Assembly (NCBI RefSeq): GCF_019237615.1
Contig: NZ_JAFAGT010000069.1
Location: forward strand, 1-64,000
DNA from: Roseateles sp.
Lineage (GTDB): Bacteria > Pseudomonadota > Gammaproteobacteria > Burkholderiales > Burkholderiaceae_C
Reading direction: 5' to 3'
Length of the DNA: 64,000 nucleotides
This document shows, in pieces, positions 30,944 through 39,736 of the stretch. A program made the translations under genes and the position numbers. The notes beneath the pieces are model-generated. The model was not told the origin of the DNA. It ran no database searches and saw only the letters and a list, made by a program, of their open reading frames with translations. The stretch's first letter is position 1, and every line of letters begins with the position of its first letter.

Positions 30944-32638
30944 ATGACCAAGACTTTCCACGACCTGCTGCCCGAGTCGGACGACCCGGTGGTGAAGCAC
31001 TACATCGAGATCATCAAGCAAGGGCTGCCCAAGACCCGCAAGCCCCGCAGGATCGCCATCGTGGGTGCCGGCATGGCCGGCCTGGTCTCGGCCCAGTTGC
31101 TGGCCGAAGCCGGCCATCGTGTGACGATCTTCGAGGGCAACACCCGGGTGGGTGGACGGATTCACACCTTGCGTGGCAGCAGGTACTTCGGACGCCCGGA
31201 TCTCTACGGCGAGGCAGGCGCCATGCGCCTGCCCCTGGTCTACCACGACCTGCTACGCACCTATATCTGCAAATACCAGGTGCCGGTGAACACCTTCTTC
31301 CAGGTGGATGTGGAGAAAGACAGCATCAACAGGCAGAACCAGAACCAGGTCATCTGCGACAACGCCCCGATCAAGCCCGCCACCAAGGCATACAACGCCT
31401 GGACCTTCGTCAATGGCATCAAGATGCGGACACGGGACTACATGGCGGCCGAGTTCCCGGCCAAGTCCCTGGGCTACGACATCTCGGCCCTGCCCCAGCC
31501 TCTGCAGAAGATGAACGCCGCCGACCTGCTGGGCTCGGTCACCAACCAGGTCCGGGACTTCGTCAATCAGGACCCACGCAACAACTGGCCGGTGGCCATC
31601 GCACGCTACGACAACTATTCGGTGCAGGGCTTCCTGCGACAGTTCTCCCTGCTGCCCGGCAAGGCCATCGAGTACGTGGAGGTACTGCAGAACCTGGAAA
31701 GCCGCAGCGCGCTGAGCTTCGTACAGAACCTCATCGAGATCTCGCTGATCAACTCCAACAACACCTACTGGGAGATCACCCAAGGCAGCGACAACCTGGT
31801 CAAGGCCTGGTTCGCCCCGCTGACGGCCGCCGGGGTGAAGGTGCACTTCAACCAGTGGATCGATAGCGTGGCCTATGCACCCCAAGGTGGGCGAGCCACA
31901 TTGCGCTTCTCGCCTTTCGACAAGGAATGGGACGGCGACGTCGAGTTCGGCGGCGAGCTCAAGGCTCCGAGCTTTGTGCCCGAGTTCGAGGCAGACGAAG
32001 TCATCCTCACCGTGCCTGTGCCGTGCATGCGCACGATCGACTTCCACCCATGCCTGCCGCAGGACAAACGCCTGATGATCCGCAACCTCTACTACGACTC
32101 TGCGGCCAAGGTTCTGCTCGCGTTCGATGAGCGCTTTTGGGAAACGCGGGACGACATCTGGGGCGGTGGCTCTGTGACGGACCTCTCCAACCGCATGGTC
32201 TATTACCCCAGTCATGGCTTTGGCGAGCAGGCCGGCGTGGTGCTGGCCAGCTACACCTGGGAGACCGAGGCCCGCGGCTGGGGTTCCCTAACCGACGCCC
32301 AACGCATCGAGCTCTCGCTGGATGGCCTGGCCCAGCTGCATGGCGACTACATCCGTCGGCACTTCATCTCCGGTGCGTCGGTCTTCTGGGATGAAAGCCC
32401 ATTTGCCATGGGCGAGGCGGCCATGTTCGCGCCAGGTCAACTGAGCGAGTTGCAGCCGATGGTCTCGGCGCCGCTGGGGAACCTGCATTTCGCCGGGGAC
32501 TGGACCACGCTGCGCCACGCCTGGATAGAGGGCGCGATCGAGTCCGGCATCCGGGCCGCGCTGGAGATTGAGCCCACGCCAAAGGCCAGTAGCGACAAGG
32601 CCAACATGCTCCGCCCCATCCCGCCCAGGGTGATGTGA
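30944..32638 (+). CDS. FAD-dependent amine oxidase (second copy)
   Basis: RRIAIVGAGMAGLVSAQLLAEAGHRVTIFEGNTRVGGRIHTLRG; NLHFAGDWTTLRHAWIEGAIESGIRAA. Confidence 0.88.
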   Translation: MTKTFHDLLPESDDPVVKHYIEIIKQGLPKTRKPRRIAIVGAGMAGLVSAQLLAEAGHRVTIFEGNTRVGGRIHTLRGSRYFGRPDLYGEAGAMRLPLVYHDLLRTYICKYQVPVNTFFQVDVEKDSINRQNQNQVICDNAPIKPATKAYNAWTFVNGIKMRTRDYMAAEFPAKSLGYDISALPQPLQKMNAADLLGSVTNQVRDFVNQDPRNNWPVAIARYDNYSVQGFLRQFSLLPGKAIEYVEVLQNLESRSALSFVQNLIEISLINSNNTYWEITQGSDNLVKAWFAPLTAAGVKVHFNQWIDSVAYAPQGGRATLRFSPFDKEWDGDVEFGGELKAPSFVPEFEADEVILTVPVPCMRTIDFHPCLPQDKRLMIRNLYYDSAAKVLLAFDERFWETRDDIWGGGSVTDLSNRMVYYPSHGFGEQAGVVLASYTWETEARGWGSLTDAQRIELSLDGLAQLHGDYIRRHFISGASVFWDESPFAMGEAAMFAPGQLSELQPMVSAPLGNLHFAGDWTTLRHAWIEGAIESGIRAALEIEPTPKASSDKANMLRPIPPRVM

Positions 32639-32660
32639 ACGCGCAGCCAGGAGACATGCC

Positions 32661-34466
32661 ATGAGCAAGACCTCGCTCTCCGATGTGCACTACCGGGTCC
32701 GGGTCGATCCGCAGTCGCACGAGCTACACGTGCGCATGCGTCTCACCGGTCCGGTTGCACAGGGCACCCTGCACCTTCAGACGCCGAGCTGGGTGCCCGG
32801 CAACTACACCTTCACTCAACTGGGCAGGGACCTGTTTGAGCTGCAGGCATTCAACACCCGAGACGAGCACCCGTTGGCCCTGCATCGTGAGGGCTGGCAG
32901 GCCTACCGGATCGAAGGCGGGGACGGCGACGTCACCGTCAGCTATCGGGCCTGGGCCTATGCCACCGACCTGGGCGAACCCTCCGGCATACTCGACAACC
33001 AGTTCGCTGTCTTGCTGGGCACGCGCTATCTGCACAGCCCGCAACACCTCGGGGCCTGCACGGTCAGCTACGAGTTGCCGCCTGACTGGCAGGGCAGCAT
33101 CCATCACCCCAGCGGCGCGCAGCCGGTCTCGCCGGACAGCTGGCGCTACCCCAGCTACGAGACCCTGCTTGACACCCCGGTGGTGATGGGCCATTACGAC
33201 CTGATCAAGCGGTACGTCGAAGGCACGCCGTTCTTCTTCGCCTTCGTGGATCGTGGTGTCGGCTTCGAGGCGGAGGTCGACGGCTTTGTGGACCAGATCT
33301 GCACGGTGGCTGCCGGCTACCGCAAGCAGTTTGGCAGCTTCCCCTTCGAAGACTACAGCTTCGTCCTCAGCTTGAACCCCCAATCCTCTTGGGGGCTGGA
33401 GCACTTGACAAGCACCATGTGCGGCCTGGGGCCGGACGTCTTCACAGATCCGGACCAACGGGCCATAGGTGTGCGCGTCTGCGCCCATGAGCTCTTTCAC
33501 GCCTGGAATGTCCGCCGGCTGCGCCCCTCGCCGCTGATGGACGTTTCCCAACAGCTTGAGAGCGGCAGCTTCAGCGAGGGGCTGTGGATGGCCGAAGGCT
33601 TCACCCGCTACTACGAGTTCCTGGCCTGCACCCGCGCCCAGGTCTACAGCCCGGCGCAGTTCCTTAGCAACCTGGTGGGCTATCTGGAGCATCTGCGCGC
33701 CGTGCCGGCCTACCAGCGGGTCAGCGCGGCGGACTCTTCATTGGCCACCTACCTCAACCATGCGCCCAAGTACGCCGGCCGGCCATGCAACTGCATTGAC
33801 TATTACGACAAAGGCATGCTGATTGCCTTTGGCGTGGATGCGATGCTCCGGCTAGGCTCGCCCGTGCGCACGCTGGACAAGGCCTTTCGCGGCTTCTACG
33901 AGGAATATGCAAGCGGCGGCCCCAATGGCAAGGGCTACAGCACGAACGACGCCATAGCGTACTTTCGCCAGTTGCAGCCCGCCATCGGCGACATGTTGGA
34001 CGCCACGGTACGCCAGCCTGGCGGCCTGAGCACCGAAGACCTGCTGGGTCAGCTGGGCTTTCTCGTCGAGCACAAAAGCACCCATCAGCTGGGCCTGATG
34101 TTCCTCGACAACGGTGCACCGACGATCTACAACGTGCTGGACGACAGCCCCGCCGGTGACAGCGGCCTCGCTCCGGGCGACGTGATCAGCACGGTCAACG
34201 GTTTCAGCTACACGGCCGCCGCGTTGAACTGGGCTGCCAGCCATGAGGGAATGGTAAGCCTGGGCGTACAGCGTGGACACCGCAGTCTGACCTTCTCGAT
34301 GAGGCCCCGCAGCCACCGGCAGATCATCCGACTGCGCTGGCAAGGCACCGTGGAGCAGGCAGAGCGCCTCTACACCTGGCTGGAGCAGCGCTTTCCCCTG
34401 GCCGAGGGGCAGGTCTTCGAGCCGTCCTTCTACGAGAACTTCCATGGCATCGAAACCGTGGTCTGA
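32661..34466 (+). CDS. M61-family metallopeptidase (glycyl aminopeptidase-like) with PDZ domain
   Basis: WGLEHLTST; CAHELFHAWNVRRLRP; EGLWMAEGFTRYYE; C-terminal PDZ-like DDSPAGDSGLAPGDVISTVNG. Confidence 0.88.
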   Translation: MSKTSLSDVHYRVRVDPQSHELHVRMRLTGPVAQGTLHLQTPSWVPGNYTFTQLGRDLFELQAFNTRDEHPLALHREGWQAYRIEGGDGDVTVSYRAWAYATDLGEPSGILDNQFAVLLGTRYLHSPQHLGACTVSYELPPDWQGSIHHPSGAQPVSPDSWRYPSYETLLDTPVVMGHYDLIKRYVEGTPFFFAFVDRGVGFEAEVDGFVDQICTVAAGYRKQFGSFPFEDYSFVLSLNPQSSWGLEHLTSTMCGLGPDVFTDPDQRAIGVRVCAHELFHAWNVRRLRPSPLMDVSQQLESGSFSEGLWMAEGFTRYYEFLACTRAQVYSPAQFLSNLVGYLEHLRAVPAYQRVSAADSSLATYLNHAPKYAGRPCNCIDYYDKGMLIAFGVDAMLRLGSPVRTLDKAFRGFYEEYASGGPNGKGYSTNDAIAYFRQLQPAIGDMLDATVRQPGGLSTEDLLGQLGFLVEHKSTHQLGLMFLDNGAPTIYNVLDDSPAGDSGLAPGDVISTVNGFSYTAAALNWAASHEGMVSLGVQRGHRSLTFSMRPRSHRQIIRLRWQGTVEQAERLYTWLEQRFPLAEGQVFEPSFYENFHGIETVV

Positions 34467-34590
34467 GCGCGCCCGCCGGAAGCGCCTCCACGAAGGCCAC
34501 CTGCGCGCCACAAAGCCCCCCCACAGAAGAACCGGTAGGCTCAATGGCGTTTGGCGCGCGGCCGTGAATGCGGTCCGGGCGGAGGAAATG

Positions 34591-36522
34591 CTAGCGTCGC
34601 TCCAGGGAATACTGGAGCGCGCTGTCCAGCGCATTCATCAGCTCCGCCGCGTCCAGCGGCTTGGTCAGATAGCGGAAGAACCCGGCCTTCAGGCTCGCGG
34701 CGGCGGCATCGGGCATTGCATTGGCCGTCAGCGCGATAACGGGAATATGTGCGGTGCGCGGATCCTGCTTGAGCAGCGCCTGGGCCTCACGGCCAGTCAT
34801 CAGCGGCATGTTGTTGTCCATCAGGATGACGTCGGGCCTTTCAGCCCGGGCGACCTCCACGCCAGAGCGACCATTGCTGGCCGTCAGCAGACGCAAGCCA
34901 CGGCGCGCCCTTAGCAGCTCCTCGACGAGCCGCAGACTGGCGGGATTGTCCTCGACATAGAGCACTGTAGCTGGCGGCCCCTCCCGGACGCTCGCGGGGA
35001 GCGCGTCGATGTGTGCCGCGCTGGTCTTGGGCAGCGTGGCCAATTCGCTGGCCAGCAGTTCAACCCAGAACACGCTGCCCTCACCGGGCGTGCTCTGCAC
35101 GCCGACGCGGCCGCCCATCAACTCAACGAGCCGTTTCGTGACGACAAGCCCGATACCCGTTCCCTGCTCGGGCCCAGCCTCATGGCCCAGGCGGTTGAAG
35201 GGCTGGAACAGCGCCTCGACCTGATCGGGTGCCAACCCTGCGCCAGTGTCCCGCACAGCGATGCGCAGCTGACGCGCGTCCGTCAGCTCACCCCCGACTG
35301 TCACCGTGCCATTCGGGCGGTTGTACTTGATTGCGTTGCTGACGAGGTTGAGCAGCACCTGCTTGAGTCGCGTGCGGTCAGCATGGACGACGAAGCCCCC
35401 GCTGGTCTCAAAGCGCAGCACGATGCCACGCTGCGTGGCCAGGGGCTCCATCATCCGGCGGCATTCGTCCAGCAGTCCGTCCAGGGGCACAGGCTCCAAG
35501 GACAGCTCGACATGACCACTTTCGATACGAGCGAGGTTGAGGATCTCGTTGATCAGCGTCAGCAGATGCTTGCCGGCGCCGACGATGTGTTCAGCGTATT
35601 CCTGGCGCCGCTCTCCCCCCAGCTCCGCGACGCTTCCGCCCAGCAACTGGCCAAAGCCGATGATGGCGTTCAGCGGCGTGCGCAGTTCGTGGCTCATGCT
35701 GGACAGGAACTCCGATTTCGCGCGATTGGCCTTCTCGGCCGCCGCTGTGGCAACTCGCAGTTCTTCGTTGGATGCCTCGAGTTGGGCCGTACGTTCGCGC
35801 ACGCGGGCCTCCAGCTCCTCGTTGAGCCGCAACACCTCGCGGCTGTGGCGCTCGATTTCACCGAGCATGCCGTTGAAGGAGTCGGCCAACACACCGACTT
35901 CGTCGTCGCGCGCCTTGGGTGCGCGGCGCGAATAGTCCTGGCGCAGCATCACGTCACGCGCCACGCTGCCGATCGCCAGAATGGGCTGAACGACAGCCCG
36001 CTGCAGCCGCATCGACAGCATCAGGGCCACGATCAGAGCCGCCAGCGCGACGGCCGTGGCGATGCCCACGTAGGTGGGCACGCGCTGCCACAGGCCGTAC
36101 TCGGCACGCAGGTAGACGCGACCGATCTCGCGACCGTCTTGCAGTATGGATTGCACCACCAGCAGGTCGCGGCCGTCGTAGCGCACACCGGGCGGCTCGG
36201 CACGCGCGGGTGGCGCGACTCCTGAAGTGGTATAGGTCGCGAAGCTCTGGCCGTTGGCGCCGTAGACCGCCGCGGCGTGGACGCGCGACTGCAGGCGCAG
36301 CAGCGAGAGGTTCTCGTGAGCCACTCGCGCGTCATCGAACTCCAGCGCCGGAGCCGTCGAGCGGCCAATCAACTCGGCCTGGGACTGCAGGTCGCTTACC
36401 CAGCCCTCGTGGTAGGCGTGCAAGTCGTAGGTCACCATCGCGCCGAGCGCAACGAACAGCGCCACCAGTGTCGTCAGCATCGTGACGGCAAGCAGCCGGT
36501 GCTGGAGCGAGAACCTAAGCAT
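34591..36522 (-). CDS. Hybrid sensor histidine kinase, CHASE8-like/HAMP/HisKA/HATPase/REC
   Basis: Two N-terminal TMs flanking a periplasmic domain; FLSSMSHELRTPLNAIIGFGQ; GTGIGLVVTKRLVELMGG; REC VILMDNNMPLMTGREA. Confidence 0.9.
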   Translation of the reverse strand: MLRFSLQHRLLAVTMLTTLVALFVALGAMVTYDLHAYHEGWVSDLQSQAELIGRSTAPALEFDDARVAHENLSLLRLQSRVHAAAVYGANGQSFATYTTSGVAPPARAEPPGVRYDGRDLLVVQSILQDGREIGRVYLRAEYGLWQRVPTYVGIATAVALAALIVALMLSMRLQRAVVQPILAIGSVARDVMLRQDYSRRAPKARDDEVGVLADSFNGMLGEIERHSREVLRLNEELEARVRERTAQLEASNEELRVATAAAEKANRAKSEFLSSMSHELRTPLNAIIGFGQLLGGSVAELGGERRQEYAEHIVGAGKHLLTLINEILNLARIESGHVELSLEPVPLDGLLDECRRMMEPLATQRGIVLRFETSGGFVVHADRTRLKQVLLNLVSNAIKYNRPNGTVTVGGELTDARQLRIAVRDTGAGLAPDQVEALFQPFNRLGHEAGPEQGTGIGLVVTKRLVELMGGRVGVQSTPGEGSVFWVELLASELATLPKTSAAHIDALPASVREGPPATVLYVEDNPASLRLVEELLRARRGLRLLTASNGRSGVEVARAERPDVILMDNNMPLMTGREAQALLKQDPRTAHIPVIALTANAMPDAAAASLKAGFFRYLTKPLDAAELMNALDSALQYSLERR

Positions 36523-36524
36523 CG

Positions 36525-37079
36525 TCAGTTTCGTCCTTCGATGCGTCGCGCCACGCCGAGCAGCCGTGCGCTGATCTTGAGCCCGCTTTGGGCGGCGGCT
36601 GGCAACTGAATGTCAAAGCGTACCTTGTCGTCGACGATGACAAAGTTGATCATGCCCGCCGTGCGGCCCTGGTCAAGCTCGGTGATGGTGAGAATGGGCC
36701 GACCGCGCGCAGCGGCCAGCGCGCTCGCGGCCTGCGCCGTCACCGAACGTGTGATGTAGATGGCATGCAGTCCGTCGGGCAGGTCGGCACGACTCAAGGG
36801 CAGCATCTCCACGGGCCGGCCGGCCACCGAGGCCGCCGCCGCTGTGCGCCGCAGCACCTCAAGCACAGCCTCGTCGCCCAACACGCCGATGCGAAAGGGC
36901 TCCCCCGACCGCCCCAACGCTTCGGCCGGCCATTCCACGTAGTTGCCGAACTTGCAAACGAAGGCGGCCTTGATCTGATACTCGGTGCTGGCTTCGCCAT
37001 TGGCCCTTGAAGCGGCAGGCAGGGCCATCATCCCGAGCAGCAGCAAGCGACGACGAAGTCGGACGGACGGCACGGCCAT
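36525..37079 (-). CDS. YfiR-family (DUF4154) periplasmic protein
   Basis: YQIKAAFVCKFGNYVEWPAEALG; RPILTITELDQG...GMINFVIVDDKVRFDIQLPAAAQSGLKISARLLGVAR; start overlaps stop of upstream receptor. Confidence 0.88.
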   Translation of the reverse strand: MAVPSVRLRRRLLLLGMMALPAASRANGEASTEYQIKAAFVCKFGNYVEWPAEALGRSGEPFRIGVLGDEAVLEVLRRTAAAASVAGRPVEMLPLSRADLPDGLHAIYITRSVTAQAASALAAARGRPILTITELDQGRTAGMINFVIVDDKVRFDIQLPAAAQSGLKISARLLGVARRIEGRN

Positions 37080-39019
37080 CAGCGGTAGCGCATGTGAAGC
37101 TGCAGCATGAGGTTGCGGCGCAGCTGGGTGCGCGTCTCGACCGCGGTGAACTCGCCGTGGGCGCGGTCGAAGAGGTTCTGGCACAGCAGCGCGATCTCGG
37201 TGTCGGCTCCGAGGCGGCTGGCCAGGCGCAGGTCCGCGGTCGTGTAGGCCGGCACGGCGGGCGCCGCGAGTTCGCCGACACGGCGCAACATCAGATCCAG
37301 CGCCGTTTCACGCGGCAGATCGAAGGCCGCGCGCAACTGCCATTGCCGTCGCGGCATCGCCCCTTCGGTCGCAGCCACGGAGCCACCGGTGTCGTGGCTG
37401 CCGGGCTTGAGCGCCATGTTCGGGTGCAGCAGCGCGATGCCGCCGTACAGGCGCAGCCAGGGTGCGGCTTGCACAATGCCCCAGGCCTCGACGCCGCTGA
37501 CGCGGCCCTTCATGCCATTGCCGAAGTACAGCGATGTACGACTGGCGGCCAGCTCCTGAGTGCGCAGCTGATCGTAGTCGGCGTGGAAGGCCGTGGCCGA
37601 CAGCGTCACCGCCGGCAGCACCTGGCCGCGGTAGCCCAGCTCCAGCACACGCGCCGTCTCGCTACGGAAGTCCGGGCCGCCGCCAAGCAGATAGGGCGGC
37701 CGATCCGGAATATAGACGTCGCGGTCAAAGCGCGATGGCGCCCGCACCGTATCCGTTACAGAGGCCCACCAAAGATGGTCGCGCGATGGCTTCCACGCCA
37801 GACGCAGGCTGGGCAGAAACTCGCTGCCGGTGTAGTCGTTGCGTTCGACGCGCGCACCCAGCGTCAGTTGAAGCTCGTCGGTCAGCGCGATCTCGTCCTG
37901 CGCGAACAGGCTGCTCCAGGCCTGGTTGAGGCGCTCGGGCAGTATGGCGAACATCGGCGAGCCGTGCTCCACACGGTCACGCGAGCGTCGCAGCTCGCCG
38001 CCCAGCACCAGTGTGTGGCCCCTGGCCGGGCGCAACGTGTACTGCAGCTCCACGTCTGCAGTGGTCAGCGTGTCGTCGAAGAAGGGCGGCGTGACACGCG
38101 CCGTGCGGTCCAGATAGCCCTGCACGCTGAGCTCGCCGCCCGCCAGCGTCGTTTCCCAGCGCGCCAGCAGGTTGGCGCCGGACAGCCGTATCGTGTCCAG
38201 AGCGAAGCTCGCACCATTGATGACGATGGTGCCAGGCTTGGGCTGGCCATGGTTGCCACGATAGGCGTTGCCGACAACCGTGAAGCGGTCGCCCGTGCCC
38301 CCCCAGTCGGCGCGCAAGCCCCCTTGCAACATGTGCCCGGCATCCGCCACAGGAGCGCCGGCTGCCGTCTCGGTCGCGCTCAGGTCACTGCGCTTGACGT
38401 ACAAGCGCAGCGCCCCGCCGCCGGGCAAGCCCAGGCCATGGCGCAGCGCGGCGGAGCGCTCTCGCCGGCCTCCCGACACCGACGCCAGCGTGCCCTGGGT
38501 ATCGGCCGCACTGCGCGTGATGACGTTGATGACGCCGTTAACAGCGTTGACACCCCACAGCGTGCTGCCCGGGCCGCTGGCGACTTCGATTCGCTCGACA
38601 TCCTCCAGCACCACATCCTGCACATCCCAGAACACGCCGGCGAACAGCGGCGAATAGACCGAACGCCCGTCGATGAGGACGAGCAGCTTGTTGGCCGAGT
38701 TGGCGTTGAAGCCCCGTGCGGTGATGTTGTAGCCACCGGCATAGACCTCGGAGACCTGGAGATTGGGTGCCAGCCGCAGCGCCTCCGGCAGTCGCGTGGC
38801 ACCGCTGCGGCGGATATCGTCGGCCGTGATGACGAAGATCGAAGCCGGTGCGTCGGCCAGGTGCTGCTCGCGCCGCGCGGCGGAGGTGATGGTGACGTTG
38901 CCCAGTTCTTCGAGGCTGAGATAGACGAGGCTGGATTGAGCCCGGGCAGGCCAGGGCAAAGCCAGGGGCACGAGCGCGATTGCAGCAACGATGCCGGGCC
39001 AAGTCGGTAACGGTCGCAT
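37079..39019 (-). CDS. TonB-dependent receptor
   Basis: Signal peptide from MRPLPTWPG; plug ITSAARREQHLADAPASIFVITADDIRRSGATRLPEALRLAPNLQVSEVYAGGYNITARGFN. Confidence 0.92.
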   Translation of the reverse strand: MRPLPTWPGIVAAIALVPLALPWPARAQSSLVYLSLEELGNVTITSAARREQHLADAPASIFVITADDIRRSGATRLPEALRLAPNLQVSEVYAGGYNITARGFNANSANKLLVLIDGRSVYSPLFAGVFWDVQDVVLEDVERIEVASGPGSTLWGVNAVNGVINVITRSAADTQGTLASVSGGRRERSAALRHGLGLPGGGALRLYVKRSDLSATETAAGAPVADAGHMLQGGLRADWGGTGDRFTVVGNAYRGNHGQPKPGTIVINGASFALDTIRLSGANLLARWETTLAGGELSVQGYLDRTARVTPPFFDDTLTTADVELQYTLRPARGHTLVLGGELRRSRDRVEHGSPMFAILPERLNQAWSSLFAQDEIALTDELQLTLGARVERNDYTGSEFLPSLRLAWKPSRDHLWWASVTDTVRAPSRFDRDVYIPDRPPYLLGGGPDFRSETARVLELGYRGQVLPAVTLSATAFHADYDQLRTQELAASRTSLYFGNGMKGRVSGVEAWGIVQAAPWLRLYGGIALLHPNMALKPGSHDTGGSVAATEGAMPRRQWQLRAAFDLPRETALDLMLRRVGELAAPAVPAYTTADLRLASRLGADTEIALLCQNLFDRAHGEFTAVETRTQLRRNLMLQLHMRYR

Positions 39020-39408
39020 TCGCCTCCTGCAACTGTCCATGGACGCGGCACGATAACGTGAGCACATGGCGGTGGCAATCTCTCATGCCCGGCCCTCCTG
39101 GCCCAGGAGGATCTCCGCATGAACGGGATGTTTCTCCCCCTTCAGCGGAGCGTGCGACGCCCACCTGCGTAGCCTGCGGCGCCGGCCGGAATCGGACCTC
39201 GTGCGCATGCCCCGTGCAATCGAGGCCAGCATCCCGCCCGACACCAAGGCGAGTCGGCCCACGGGTGGCCATGCGCTCTGGTTGGCCGTCCCGCGGCGGC
39301 TGGACTCACGCCCGCTTTTCGACCGGGCCATCGAGGCCGGCAGCTGCTTCGCACCGGGTGACATCTTCTCCGCCAGCAGACGATTCCCGAACGGTCTGCG
39401 CCTGAGCG

Positions 39409-39431
39409 CCGGGCACTCCTGGAGTGCCCGG
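39409..39431. repeat. 23-bp near-palindrome CCGGGCACTCC-t-GGAGTGCCCGG in intergenic region
   Basis: 11-bp perfect arms around a 1-nt centre. Confidence 0.8.
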
Positions 39432-39736
39432 GTGGAGGACGGCGTCAAGCGTTTGGGGGCCTCGCAAGCGTGTTGCTCGAAAGCTGAGTTCAGCGCGTCG
39501 CCGTGACCCCGAACGCGCCAGCGCCAGCGGTCGCTCATCTCCGCCATCTGCGCCTGGGCGAAGTGGGGCGAGCTGTTGGGCTGGCCGAGGACGCAGCGTG
39601 TTGTAGCGCTCGTACGCCCCGCCCGAAGTTCATGAACAAGGTCACGCCAGGCTCGGTGGTAACACCTATACCAGAGATTGGCACGGCGAAGATCGCGGGC
39701 GGCCCGTCTCCGTGACCCGATTCCATCGGCCTCTTC

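Noticed and set aside
37007-39010. 667-aa plus-strand ORF
   Set aside because: Antisense to TonB receptor/YfiR genes; spurious by composition.
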